DNA of 46,831 nt. It comes from Acetobacter sp. (GTDB taxonomy: Bacteria > Pseudomonadota > Alphaproteobacteria > RF32 > CAG-239). Positions within the stretch are counted from its first letter, which is position 1. Each line of letters opens with the position of its first letter. Below the pieces are notes generated by a model. That model did no database searches, was not told the origin of the DNA, and saw nothing but the letters and a program-made list of their open reading frames with translations. Below are positions 1 through 7,496 of the stretch, in pieces. The stretch lies in assembly GCA_023665325.1 (NCBI GenBank), contig JAMPED010000006.1:1-46831 (forward strand), given 5' to 3'. A program made the translations under genes and the position numbers.

Positions 1-26
1 AAAACAAAATTTCCTCTCAACCTCAA

Positions 27-55
27 AAAATCCCCGTCTTTATGGCGGGGATTTT
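27..55. terminator. Bidirectional hairpin terminator
   Basis: A ten-base-pair stem (27-36 pairing with 46-55) has a GC core of CCCCG/CGGGG and a nine-base loop. It is flanked by A on the left and T on the right, so it can end transcription from either side. It probably closes a gene outside the window on the left and insulates the ferredoxin gene. Confidence 0.7.
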
Positions 56-81
56 CTTAACTGATATTAACAATTTTTTAC

Positions 82-110
82 TTGCAATTCTTAGAGTTTG
101 CCTGTAGAAA
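82..110 (+). promoter_or_regulatory. Putative promoter of the ferredoxin gene
   Basis: TTGCAA (82-87) and TAGAAA (105-110) are separated by 17 bases and sit 40 bases before the ATG. Each box matches four of six consensus positions. The neighbouring terminator on the left means the gene needs its own promoter. Confidence 0.4.
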
Positions 111-149
111 CAAAGACGAAAACGAATTTTAATTTTAGGAGATAACAAT

Positions 150-386
150 ATGCCTTCAGTTGTAAATGGCGATTTGTGTATCAAATGCGGAACTTGCGCA
201 GGCGTTTGCCCAGTAGAAGCTTTCCACGTTTGTGATGAACAGTATGTCGTAGACCCAGATACTTGCATTGATTGTGGTGTTTGCATTTCAGAATGCCCGC
301 AAAGTGCGATTTCTTCTGACGATGAAGCCGAAGAACAGTGGGTTAAAGTAAACGCAGAACAAGCTAAAACTTGCCCAAGCGCTTAA
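150..386 (+). CDS. 2[4Fe-4S] ferredoxin
   Basis: This 78-residue protein is a small cytoplasmic electron carrier with two tetranuclear iron-sulfur clusters. Two CxxCxxC...CP motifs are visible, with Cys10, 13, 16, 20 and Cys39, 42, 45, 49. Both are complete, so it should bind two [4Fe-4S] clusters like clostridial-type ferredoxins. The C-terminal 25 residues are acidic. A clear AGGAG ribosome-binding site lies 8 bases before the ATG. The gene stands alone between a terminator on the left and a hairpin terminator on the right, so it is probably monocistronic. Its redox partners cannot be told from the context. Confidence 0.93.
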   Translation: MPSVVNGDLCIKCGTCAGVCPVEAFHVCDEQYVVDPDTCIDCGVCISECPQSAISSDDEAEEQWVKVNAEQAKTCPSA

Positions 387-410
387 TTTTTAATCACAAA
401 AAGTGTGAAA

Positions 411-446
411 GGCTTAAAAGAGGATAACCTTTTTTAAGTCTTTTTG
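411..446 (+). terminator. Terminator after the ferredoxin gene
   Basis: A 13-base-pair stem including G-T pairs (411-423 with 428-440), a four-base loop ATAA and a following T5 run form an intrinsic terminator on the plus strand. It ends 15 bases before the next gene. Confidence 0.75.
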
Positions 447-460
447 TTTAAGAGGGAACA

Positions 461-1204
461 ATGCATCCATACACAAATGATTATTTACTGGATAAAAAAG
501 TTAAAATTTTTCAGCCGATAGATGGTTACCGAGCTTCAACCGATGCGGTTTTCCTTTCGTCATTACTGGATGAAACAAAAGTAAAATCCGGAGATACGAT
601 TCTTGATGTTGGTTCAGGAACAGGAGCAATTTCTTTGTGCTTAGCTGAACGACTAAAAGAAAAAAATATAACTATCACCGGAGTAGATATTCAAACTGAT
701 CTAGTTGAGCTTTCAAACTTTAGTGCCAAAGAAAATGGCTTTGCAGATTTTCTGAATTATGAATATCTAGATATTAGGGAAAAAACAACACTACAGAGTG
801 GTAGCTTTAGCTTTGTTATCAGTAATCCACCATATAGCGATCACGATATGCCCTCACCAAACAGAAGCAAACAATTAGCACATAATCATCAAAATTTTAA
901 TCTTACCAGTTGGCTTACATTCTGTTTAAAAATGCTTAAACCTCAAGGATATTTGCTGATAATCAATCGAACAGAGGCAATCAATGAAATCCTAGCAGCA
1001 ACACATAATAAAGCTGGTGATATACAGATTCTGCCGATGTATTCTAAAGAAGGACAAGTGGCCAAACGTGTGGCAATTATTGCCAAAAAAGGTGCCAAAG
1101 GTATAACCAAAATACTTCCACCGTTTTATACGCATAATACAGATGGAACATATACTCTCAAAGCCCAACATATTCTCCGTTTAGGTCAGGGATATTTTGA
1201 ATAA
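461..1204 (+). CDS. TrmN6-like tRNA1(Val) adenine-N6 methyltransferase
   Basis: This 247-residue class I SAM-dependent methyltransferase belongs to the small-methyltransferase (MTS) family. TrmN6 members methylate A37 of tRNA1(Val). Visible features are the N-terminal substrate-recognition stretch around DGYRASTDAVFL (21-32), the SAM-binding motif DVGSGTGAISL (49-59), an acidic end of strand 2 (GVDIQ) and the catalytic NPPY tetrad (122-125), which is diagnostic of base-amino methyltransferases. An AGAGGGA ribosome-binding site precedes the ATG. The assignment to TrmN6 rather than another NPPY enzyme rests on overall length and the N-terminal motif. An alternative is a protein or rRNA N-methyltransferase. 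Confidence 0.8.
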   Translation: MHPYTNDYLLDKKVKIFQPIDGYRASTDAVFLSSLLDETKVKSGDTILDVGSGTGAISLCLAERLKEKNITITGVDIQTDLVELSNFSAKENGFADFLNYEYLDIREKTTLQSGSFSFVISNPPYSDHDMPSPNRSKQLAHNHQNFNLTSWLTFCLKMLKPQGYLLIINRTEAINEILAATHNKAGDIQILPMYSKEGQVAKRVAIIAKKGAKGITKILPPFYTHNTDGTYTLKAQHILRLGQGYFE

Positions 1205-1213
1205 ACAAAAAAC

Positions 1214-1242
1214 TTGACAAAATGAGTGCGAAATGATACTTT
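1214..1242 (+). promoter_or_regulatory. Putative promoter of the LRR-like gene
   Basis: A perfect TTGACA box (1214-1219) is followed after 17 bases by TACTTT (1237-1242). GATACT, two bases earlier, is an alternative -10. It lies 25 bases upstream of the ATG and directly after the previous stop codon. Confidence 0.5.
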
Positions 1243-1266
1243 CCAAAAAAATAATAAGGAAAGTAA

Positions 1267-2205
1267 ATGAAAGCACTTGCAATTCCAATAACAACCCCGA
1301 AAAATCCGATTAAATGTCATAATTTATTGATAGATATTAAAAATGGCAAAAGAAAGTTTACGCCAGAGTTTGCGCTTGAGTTTTTGCAGTCTACAAATAA
1401 TCGTAAGAATATAGCAGATTTTTTGGATATACTAGAATCACATTTGGCAAATCATCCTGAAATGGCAACTAATTATCAATGCATTTTATTTGGCATAAAG
1501 GAAAGGAGTGAGTTACCTGAAGAAGTTATCAATAAAGCAGAAGTGTTGCGCCAAACTTATAACATCGCAAGCGTTGAAATAGAGATTTCAGATAAAAAAT
1601 ATGAGGTTAAAGGCGAAGATTATCGTTCTATTTGCAAATTAAAATTTCCTAAAGGTTTAGCAACTCTAAAAATGGAACAATGTGATTTGTCAGAAACCGA
1701 AATCGATTTATCACAATCAACGTTTGTAACTTATATGGTATTTAATGCCTGTAAAATGCCATCAAAATTAGAATTAAAGCCTTCGAATATTTGGTCACTT
1801 TATTGGTTTGATATAAATATGGAAACTCTTGAAATAAACTATCCCAAAGAAGTACATTGGCTAGATTATAACGCTAAAACCAAACTGCCGAAAATATTGG
1901 ATTTATCCAATATTGAAAAAGCTAATTCAATAATGTTCAATAATTGCGATATGAGTAATGTGCAAGAAATAAAATTTCCTCAACAAGTCAAAGACATTTC
2001 CTTTTACAGAGTTGATATTCCCTCGACAATAGACATAGAAAAGTTGAAGAAAAATTACTATATTATACTAAATGAATGCACTCTTCCTAGTAAAAAAGAA
2101 CCAAAACAAATAGAGTTATTATCCAAAGAAAAATCTGTAGCATCAGCAAATTTTAAAAGCCGATTAAGCAACTGGCTGAGGGAAAAGTTAAAAAATGGAA
2201 GATAA
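1267..2205 (+). CDS. Hypothetical leucine-rich-repeat-like solenoid protein
   Basis: I do not recognise a named family for this 312-residue protein. Residues about 126-275 contain roughly seven imperfect units of about 22 residues. Each has a hydrophobic pattern ending in a strand such as EIDL, KLEL, LEI or TIDI, often with a Cys-[DKT]-[LM]-[SP] turn (CDLS, CKMP, CDMS, CTLP). This is the look of a degenerate leucine-rich-repeat solenoid. The N-terminal 120 residues are predicted helical and begin with the motif TPKNPIKCHN, which recurs in the broken gene immediately downstream. There is no signal peptide or membrane segment, so it is probably cytoplasmic. A GGAAAG ribosome-binding site precedes the ATG. 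A role in protein binding is only an inference from the repeats. Confidence 0.7.
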   Translation: MKALAIPITTPKNPIKCHNLLIDIKNGKRKFTPEFALEFLQSTNNRKNIADFLDILESHLANHPEMATNYQCILFGIKERSELPEEVINKAEVLRQTYNIASVEIEISDKKYEVKGEDYRSICKLKFPKGLATLKMEQCDLSETEIDLSQSTFVTYMVFNACKMPSKLELKPSNIWSLYWFDINMETLEINYPKEVHWLDYNAKTKLPKILDLSNIEKANSIMFNNCDMSNVQEIKFPQQVKDISFYRVDIPSTIDIEKLKKNYYIILNECTLPSKKEPKQIELLSKEKSVASANFKSRLSNWLREKLKNGR

Positions 2206-2431
2206 AGACACTATAGAAATTATTACTCCGAAAAATCCAATTAAATGCCATAATATGTTGACATAGATTAAAAAAGTACAGATGAGTGTGAATGAGATAG
2301 CAGAAGATATAGCGCTAAAGGTTATTGAAAATAAATATACAGTCCCAGAAATTTTAAATTTCATACAACTGGAAATCACCGAAAAAAAGAAGAAAATAAC
2401 ATTATATTTTAAGTCTTCTTCACAAAATTAG
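2195..2431 (+). pseudogene. Broken paralogue of the upstream LRR-like gene
   Basis: An ATG at 2195, overlapping the end of the previous gene in another frame, opens a frame that repeats the neighbour's N-terminal motif (ITPKNPIKCHN) almost base for base. It hits an in-frame TAG at 2264-2266. The frame continues after the stop for 54 more codons to a TAG at 2429-2431, with a possible restart ATG at 2282. The part after the stop lacks the repeat domain. I read it as a tandem duplicate of the 5' end of the gene at 1267 that decayed through a small rearrangement near the stop. A functional 49-residue peptide from 2282 cannot be excluded. Confidence 0.6.
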
Positions 2432-2456
2432 AGTTAAAAATATGTATTTCAATAGC

Positions 2457-2483
2457 AAAAAAAAGCTCCGCAAAAACGGAGCT
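2457..2483 (-). terminator. Terminator of the kpsF-lptC-lptB-hpf-ptsN block
   Basis: The stem AGCTCCG/CGGAGCT (2464-2470 with 2477-2483) has a six-base loop. On the minus strand it is followed by an uninterrupted T run (A run at 2457-2464 on the plus strand). It lies 22 bases after the ptsN stop. Confidence 0.85.
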
Positions 2484-2504
2484 TAGACATTCAATAGAAA
2501 ATTT

Positions 2505-2948
2505 TTATACATTTAAGACTGTATAAATCTCATCAACAGAGCGCGCTTTACGTAGTTTATCACAACTTCCCTCTGTTTTTAAAATACGAGAAAGAGCAGC
2601 CAACGCAGTCAAATGATCTGCACCGCTGTTTTCTGGACTAATTAACAAGAAAACCAAATCTACCGGTTTGCCGTCCAACGAATCAAAATCAACAGGTTCA
2701 TCTAAACGAGCAAACATACCGCAGACCTTATCTAACCCTTCGATTCTAGCGTGCGGAAAAGCAACTCCTTCACCATAACCAGTAGAGCCCAAATTCTCAC
2801 GCTCCCAAACAGCGTCAAAAATAATACGCTCATCTAATCCAGCAAGAGCGGAGATTTTTTCAGCTAGGTTTTGTACTAGTTCACGTTTACTAGCCGCCTG
2901 AATATGATCCAGTACCGCGCTTTTAGAAATTATGTCTGCAATATTCAT
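2505..2948 (-). CDS. ptsN: Nitrogen-regulatory PTS enzyme IIA (EIIA-Ntr)
   Basis: This 147-residue protein is the terminal phospho-acceptor of the nitrogen PTS, a cytoplasmic regulator that takes phosphate from NPr on a histidine. The active-site motif FPHARI is present, with His66 in the numbering used here. Length and the flanking GVAFPHAR and LVFLLISPE blocks fit the family. I chose ATG 2948 over a TTG five codons earlier because GAGG lies 9 bases upstream and forms part of that TTG segment. It is the last gene of the LPS-export/hpf block, its usual alphaproteobacterial position. No PTS sugar permease is nearby, consistent with a regulatory role. Confidence 0.92.
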   Translation of the reverse strand: MNIADIISKSAVLDHIQAASKRELVQNLAEKISALAGLDERIIFDAVWERENLGSTGYGEGVAFPHARIEGLDKVCGMFARLDEPVDFDSLDGKPVDLVFLLISPENSGADHLTALAALSRILKTEGSCDKLRKARSVDEIYTVLNV

Positions 2949-2965
2949 AGTGTTAATCCTCAAAA

Positions 2966-3532
2966 TTAGTTATCTGCTTTCGGTTCAACCCAACCGATAT
3001 TACCGTCTTTACGGCGATATACCATACTAATATGATTGTTAGAGCTGTTTCTGAACATCAATGCACATTCATTGCTTAAATCCATATACATAACAGCCTC
3101 GCTGACTGTACAAACCGGAATATTGGCATCAGTCTCAGCAATAGTTAATGGAGCATCAACGTTAACATCAACTTCCTCATCTTGTTCAACTAATGGCAAA
3201 ACAGCAGAATAAGCTAATTCAGCCAAGCCAACTTTGCTTTTATGAGCACTTAATTTTGTTTTATGCCGACGAAGACGAGTTGCAATATGTGCGTTAGCAT
3301 TATCAAATGCAGAATAAGGATCAGCAGCTGAGCCTGAACCTTTCAAAACAACGTTTTTCGCTGGGTGAACAGTAATCTCAGCACCAAACTCTTCACCTTC
3401 TTTAGAAAAAGCAACCGAACAGCTAATTGGTGCACTAAAATACTTCTCAACCGAAACGCTGACCGCATCTTCAACGTGCTTACGCAATTTATCGCTGACA
3501 TCAACTTGTTTTCCTGATAATGTAACTTTCAT
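2966..3532 (-). CDS. hpf: Long-form ribosome hibernation promoting factor
   Basis: The 188-residue product binds the 30S subunit during slow growth and promotes 100S ribosome dimers. The N-terminal ~100 residues form the S30AE/RaiA fold, starting MKVTLSGKQVDVSDKLR. A variable linker leads to the C-terminal dimerisation domain from about residue 135, with FRNSSNNHISMVYRRKDG. Two-domain length marks it as long HPF, the form that dimerises ribosomes without RMF. The ATG at 3532 has AAGGGA eight bases upstream. A TTG five codons earlier overlaps this ribosome-binding site and is rejected. It lies 17 bases upstream of ptsN and is almost certainly cotranscribed with it. Confidence 0.93.
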   Translation of the reverse strand: MKVTLSGKQVDVSDKLRKHVEDAVSVSVEKYFSAPISCSVAFSKEGEEFGAEITVHPAKNVVLKGSGSAADPYSAFDNANAHIATRLRRHKTKLSAHKSKVGLAELAYSAVLPLVEQDEEVDVNVDAPLTIAETDANIPVCTVSEAVMYMDLSNECALMFRNSSNNHISMVYRRKDGNIGWVEPKADN

Positions 3533-3615
3533 CTCATATCCCTTCAAATATTTACTGTTTTTCTAATTTAAAGCATATCTCGAAAATCTATAAAAAGTCA
3601 ATAGAAAAGCCACAA

Positions 3616-4362
3616 CTATATTGAAAAATTATCACCGAGATAAACTTTACGAACTTCTTCACTCGCTACAATCTCCGCCGGTGTGCCTTCCATCAATACT
3701 GCACCACCGTGTAAAATATATGCTCTATCGATAATATCCAATGTTTCACGAACATTATGATCTGTGATTAACACTCCCAGACCACGGTTTTTTAGTTGTG
3801 AAACTAGTTCCCGAATCTCTCCAACTGCAATTGGGTCAATACCCGCTAGCGGTTCATCCAAAAGAATATAATTGGGCTGTCCAGCTAAAGCTCTGGCAAT
3901 TTCCAGACGTCTTCTCTCACCACCAGATAATGCTATGGATGGAGATTTTCTTAAGTGTGCAATAGAAAATTCATTTAGCAGTTCTTCGAGCATTTGCTCA
4001 CGCTTTTCCTTATTATCAACCACAATCTCCAACACAGCTTTAATATTATCCTCCACAGATAAATTACGAAAAATAGATGCTTCTTGCGGAAGATAACCGA
4101 TTCCCATTCGCGCACGTTTATACATTGGCATATAAGTAATGTCTTGTCCGTCAATATGCACATCGCCATAATCAGGCGTAATCAATCCTGTTACACAATA
4201 AAAGCAAGTAGTTTTCCCCGCGCCATTCGGACCCAACAAACCTACAGCTTCACCACGACGAACATTTAGAGATACATTACGTAAAACATTGCGGTTTTTA
4301 TATCTTTTACCAATATTAAAAACTTCTAAAATTGAATCTTGAGTCTGAGCACATTGTACCAT
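3616..4362 (-). CDS. lptB: LPS export ABC transporter ATPase LptB
   Basis: The 248-residue ATPase powers extraction of lipopolysaccharide from the inner membrane with LptFG, which are not in this window. Walker [10 protein letters not shown] (44-52), signature LSGGE (145-149), Walker B YILLDEP with Glu170, and the H-loop His202 are all intact. The family-typical GIDP after Walker B is present. I start it at ATG 4362, which has AAGGAAAA 9 bases upstream. The longer frame from 4401 would overlap the previous gene and lacks a ribosome-binding site. It follows the lptC/A fusion by four bases, consistent with one operon for LPS transport. Confidence 0.93.
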   Translation of the reverse strand: MVQCAQTQDSILEVFNIGKRYKNRNVLRNVSLNVRRGEAVGLLGPNGAGKTTCFYCVTGLITPDYGDVHIDGQDITYMPMYKRARMGIGYLPQEASIFRNLSVEDNIKAVLEIVVDNKEKREQMLEELLNEFSIAHLRKSPSIALSGGERRRLEIARALAGQPNYILLDEPLAGIDPIAVGEIRELVSQLKNRGLGVLITDHNVRETLDIIDRAYILHGGAVLMEGTPAEIVASEEVRKVYLGDNFSI

Positions 4363-4366
4363 AATA

Positions 4367-5683
4367 CTATTTTCCTTTTTTACTTTTAAAAGAGGCTTCA
4401 TTTAGTTTACCAGAAATACGTCCACCATTTTTTGCAATCAATCGACTTTGAGAGGTGTTGAAATCTGAAATCGCTTTATCACCACGCACAGAGTTGCCAT
4501 CTTTTGTTATCACAACATTGTTATCTAACTCAGCAATATTTTTCTTGATATAATAAACACCATTGTCAGCAGTGGCGGTTCCACTATCTTGTTTAACCTT
4601 AACTCCTCCATAAAAACGCAGCTCATCTGTTGTTTCAAAATAAATGGCCTTTGGAGCTGTAATTACATTAGTTTCTTTTGTGATTTTGACATCATTTTCT
4701 AGGATAAATGTTTTTTGAACTAAGTCATAAATACCATTTTTCGCTGTGGCAACATATCCGCTTCGATCAACAATTTTAACATTTCCAATAAGTTTAAGCT
4801 GTTGGGCGGTCGCATCATATTCTCCTTCATCTGAGAAGGCCTTTTTTCCATCAGAATGAAGTTCGGTATGTCCTGAACTATAAGCGTTTAAGAGCTCAAA
4901 TTGTTTCATATCTTTAAAAAACGCTGTAACTACATCCCCTTTTAAAATATCTCGTTGTTTAGTAATAGTTGCTGTTGTTGAAACAAATTTATTATCATCC
5001 ATAAAAAGGATTGCTTTATCAGGTGAATGTAACTCATTGTCTCCACTTTTCATAAATACATTACCGATGAGTGTAATAATGTTTTTCTTTTTATCAAATG
5101 TAAATTTATCTGCTTCGAAACTTCCTTTTTCACCATTTCCAATAACCTTTTCATTGCCGAAACCATATTCTTTTGCAAAATTATATGCGCCGCTATTGGT
5201 TTTAATTTCCATCTGTTTGTTATAATTTGCAATAACATTTGTTTTAAGGGTTAGTTCTTGTTTATTTTGATTATATGCACCGGTTTGAGCCGTTAATGTA
5301 ATAATTTTGCCTTTGTCTAAAGTTTGAGCATCAGGACGAACAAGATCATAAACCTTTTTCCCTGGAACCATTTCTTCAACGATATCTGCTTTTAAAACGC
5401 TAAATTTCCCATCTCTGTCGATAATTTCAAAAACCGTATTTTTCATTCGGAATTTTTCAAAGTACAGTTTTTCTTCATCGGCAAGCCCCAAAGACGTATC
5501 AGCAGCATTATCAAAATCAAATAACACCACGCCCAGTCCTAATAATAAAGCAACTAAACACGGCAAAAATAATTTGAAAAAACGTACAACCTTCATACGC
5601 CTACTCATAAAAATCTTTTCTTCTTCATCTAAAAGATTTTTATCAACATTGAAAAAGCTATCAATTTTTTGTGTTTCAAACAC
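4367..5683 (-). CDS. lptC: LptC-LptA (OstA-like) fusion protein
   Basis: This 438-residue protein joins two normally separate LPS-transport components. A cytoplasmic N-terminus leads to one membrane helix (about 35-55). Then comes an LptC-type periplasmic region to roughly residue 205, and then repeated beta-strand units of the OstA/LptA type to the end, e.g. GNVFMKSGDNELHSPDKA and GNVKIVDRSGYVATAKNG. No separate lptA lies between it and lptB, where alphaproteobacteria usually keep one, so the second half probably supplies LptA. The start is GTG 5683, two bases after the kpsF stop, with GGAG ten bases upstream. A TTG nine codons earlier and ATG 5608 are alternatives. The fused product could form a membrane-tethered LPS bridge. 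Confidence 0.85.
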   Translation of the reverse strand: MFETQKIDSFFNVDKNLLDEEEKIFMSRRMKVVRFFKLFLPCLVALLLGLGVVLFDFDNAADTSLGLADEEKLYFEKFRMKNTVFEIIDRDGKFSVLKADIVEEMVPGKKVYDLVRPDAQTLDKGKIITLTAQTGAYNQNKQELTLKTNVIANYNKQMEIKTNSGAYNFAKEYGFGNEKVIGNGEKGSFEADKFTFDKKKNIITLIGNVFMKSGDNELHSPDKAILFMDDNKFVSTTATITKQRDILKGDVVTAFFKDMKQFELLNAYSSGHTELHSDGKKAFSDEGEYDATAQQLKLIGNVKIVDRSGYVATAKNGIYDLVQKTFILENDVKITKETNVITAPKAIYFETTDELRFYGGVKVKQDSGTATADNGVYYIKKNIAELDNNVVITKDGNSVRGDKAISDFNTSQSRLIAKNGGRISGKLNEASFKSKKGK

Positions 5684-5685
5684 GT

Positions 5686-6678
5686 TTAGGCTACTCCAGC
5701 TTTCAAACAATCGTGAATATGAATAACACCAACAGGTTTCTTATCTTGAACTACAAAAAGATTAGTAATACCGCGTCCAGTATTATTCATAATATTAACC
5801 GCATCAACAATCAGAGCATCCGGGGTAATAACTTTGGGATTCTTTGTCATAACATTAACAACTTTTTCAGTAATCAGACTAGGTGACATCCAGCGTCTTA
5901 AATCACCATCAGTAATAATACCGCTCAAATAACCATCATTATCAATAATTCCAACACAACCAAGCATTTTTTCGCTCATAACCAATAGAGCTTCTTGCAT
6001 ATTTGTATCTTCATTCAAAAGTGGCATTTCATCACCTTTGTGCATAATATCTGCAACACGACATAAAATTGATCCCAACTTTCCACCAGGATGACGTTGA
6101 CGAAAATCTGTTGCTGAAAACCCACGTCTTTCCATCAAGTTAACAGCTAAGACATCACCTAAAACAATTGTTGCTGTTGTTGACGAAGTTGGTGCAAGTC
6201 CAAGAGGGCAGGCTTCACCATTATCAGGAAGTTTCAAGACCAAAGTAGAATTTTTGCCCAAAGCACTTTCAGGATTTCTAGTAATTGCTATCAACGGAAT
6301 GTTGCGCCGTTTTGCATACATTAAAATATCTGAAAGCTCTTTCGATTCACCGCTATAAGAAATAGCAATAATAACATCATCTTCAGAGATCATTCCTAAA
6401 TCTCCGTGACTAGCTTCTGCTGGATGAACAAAAAAAGATACAGTACCAGTAGAAGAAAATGTGGCGGCCATTTTTCGTCCAATATGACCAGATTTACCCA
6501 TACCAGTCACAATAACTCTGCCTTTAGCATTTTGCAATAAATCTAACGCATCAGAGAGATTTCTATCCAAATTGTTTTTTAAAATTTCCAAAGTTTCTAT
6601 TTCACGGTCAATAGTTTCAACAGCGTGCTTTAAGTCATCATATTTAAGATTTCCGTTAGCGGCGTTTAAATTCTCCAT
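5686..6678 (-). CDS. kpsF: Arabinose-5-phosphate isomerase (KpsF/KdsD)
   Basis: The 330-residue enzyme interconverts ribulose-5-phosphate and arabinose-5-phosphate, the first committed step towards Kdo of LPS. An N-terminal SIS sugar-isomerase domain (GMGKSGHIG, then SYSGES) is followed by two CBS domains from about residue 205 to the end, with IITDGDLRR and RGITNLFVV. This is the full KdsD architecture. The chosen ATG at 6678 has AGGA eight bases upstream. A longer TTG frame from 6714 has no support. It heads the operon whose next genes export LPS, a sensible pairing of Kdo synthesis and LPS transport. Confidence 0.93.
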   Translation of the reverse strand: MENLNAANGNLKYDDLKHAVETIDREIETLEILKNNLDRNLSDALDLLQNAKGRVIVTGMGKSGHIGRKMAATFSSTGTVSFFVHPAEASHGDLGMISEDDVIIAISYSGESKELSDILMYAKRRNIPLIAITRNPESALGKNSTLVLKLPDNGEACPLGLAPTSSTTATIVLGDVLAVNLMERRGFSATDFRQRHPGGKLGSILCRVADIMHKGDEMPLLNEDTNMQEALLVMSEKMLGCVGIIDNDGYLSGIITDGDLRRWMSPSLITEKVVNVMTKNPKVITPDALIVDAVNIMNNTGRGITNLFVVQDKKPVGVIHIHDCLKAGVA

Positions 6679-6766
6679 ATCAGTCCTATCCTCATAAAAT
6701 ATTCCAATGCACAAATACTTTCATATTTTTTCTAATTGTGCAAGTTTTATTTCAGATTACGCAGTA

Positions 6767-6795
6767 TTTATAACGTATGAGTTTGAGTTGGTAAA
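6767..6795 (-). promoter_or_regulatory. Putative promoter of kpsF operon
   Basis: On the minus strand TTTACC (6795-6790) and TATAAA (6772-6767) are 17 bases apart, leaving an untranslated leader of roughly 80 bases before the kpsF ATG. The -10 box matches five of six positions; the -35 is weak. Confidence 0.4.
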
Positions 6796-6863
6796 TAAGC
6801 CGCACAATTAAAGAAAAGTGAAATAATTCACGAGTTGCAACATATTGTAATTAAATAAAATTA

Positions 6864-6954
6864 TTTTATAAGCTGCTATAGAAATACGTCCTTTTTTGAG
6901 CAATTGTCAGCAAAAAAAAGAAAGTTAGATTATCGAGAATCTGCTCAAAAAAAG
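6864..6954. repeat. Intergenic inverted-repeat element, copy 1
   Basis: In the 362-base gap between kpsF and holC, a 12-base arm (6891-6902, CTTTTTTGAGCA) is matched by its inverse at 6942-6954 with one extra A, enclosing 39 bases. The 25 bases starting at 6864 match 20 of 25 bases with the sequence starting at 21024 upstream of the GT2 gene. There a similar but longer inverted repeat occurs, and the right arms also resemble each other (CTGCT..AAAAAAAG). It may be a diverged copy of the same structured element. Otherwise this gap holds only the kpsF promoter candidate and the terminator at 7005. Confidence 0.4.
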
Positions 6955-7004
6955 ATACAATTAAATTATCCAAATAAACATTATGCTGTTTAGAGTGAAT
7001 AATC

Positions 7005-7040
7005 AAAAGCAGTGCCTACCATTTGGTAGGCACTGCTTTT
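7005..7040. terminator. Strong bidirectional terminator after holC
   Basis: A perfect 16-base-pair stem (7005-7020 with 7025-7040) has a four-base loop ATTT and a core of GCAGTGCCTACC. T or A runs at both edges let it stop transcription from either side. It ends directly at the holC stop codon. Confidence 0.9.
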
Positions 7041-7496
7041 TTATACTTTTTGCTCAAAACTCCCGTTAGCATTTTGTTGCCAATAATGTAGTTCTCCACC
7101 TAAAGTTTTAATTTCTTTCCAGTACGTACGTGCATTATTGAGTGCAATTTCATCGTTGCCATCAAATATATTTAAAACCCGTTGGTATATACTTAACTTC
7201 TCAACACTAATCTGTGCCCCATCTGCTAAAATAAGTAATGTAGCATTATTTTCATTGTTATCGTCTGCTGAAATAAAAATGGGTTGTTCTTCAGCAAAGC
7301 CATCACGCTTGCTACCGTGGGGTAAGAAGGATTCTTCACTATAAGTCCATAATAAAGAGTTGATAAATTCAACGCGTTCAGTGTTACCTAGTAATATTTT
7401 TATATGTTGTCCGGTTGCATACGCTTTTTCACATAATTTAGGTAAAACTTGCTCCAATGGTGCTTTTTGCAGATGATAAAAATCAACTCTAGTCAT
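7041..7496 (-). CDS. holC: DNA polymerase III subunit chi
   Basis: The 151-residue product is the chi subunit of the clamp-loader complex, which links the replicase to single-stranded-DNA-binding protein through psi. Recognisable blocks are an N-terminal VDFYHL, then LLGNTERVEFINSLLWTY, and the SFLPHG segment. Length fits the family. Its ATG lies inside the last codons of the degP-like gene (eight-base overlap) with GGAG seven bases upstream, so translation is probably coupled. It is the last gene of the hflK-hflC-degP-holC transcription unit, ended by a strong hairpin. Confidence 0.88.
   Translation of the reverse strand: MTRVDFYHLQKAPLEQVLPKLCEKAYATGQHIKILLGNTERVEFINSLLWTYSEESFLPHGSKRDGFAEEQPIFISADDNNENNATLLILADGAQISVEKLSIYQRVLNIFDGNDEIALNNARTYWKEIKTLGGELHYWQQNANGSFEQKV

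Noticed and set aside
126..275. CRISPR-like array or direct repeat cluster anywhere in the window
   Set aside because: The only regular periodicities found are protein-level repeats (ferredoxin cysteine motifs, LRR-like units, LptA strands); no spaced identical DNA repeats were seen.
23..286. 87-codon minus-strand frame over the ferredoxin gene
   Set aside because: Antisense shadow of a gene with eight conserved cysteines and a good ribosome-binding site; the antisense frame also runs through the terminator.
2282..2431. 49-codon gene starting after the stop of the broken paralogue
   Set aside because: Possible restart, but there is no clear ribosome-binding site and the frame continues the decayed paralogue; kept as pseudogene.
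6679..7004. tRNA or small RNA gene in the kpsF-holC gap
   Set aside because: No cloverleaf, no TTCGA-type loop and no CCA end; only the inverted repeat and a promoter candidate are visible.
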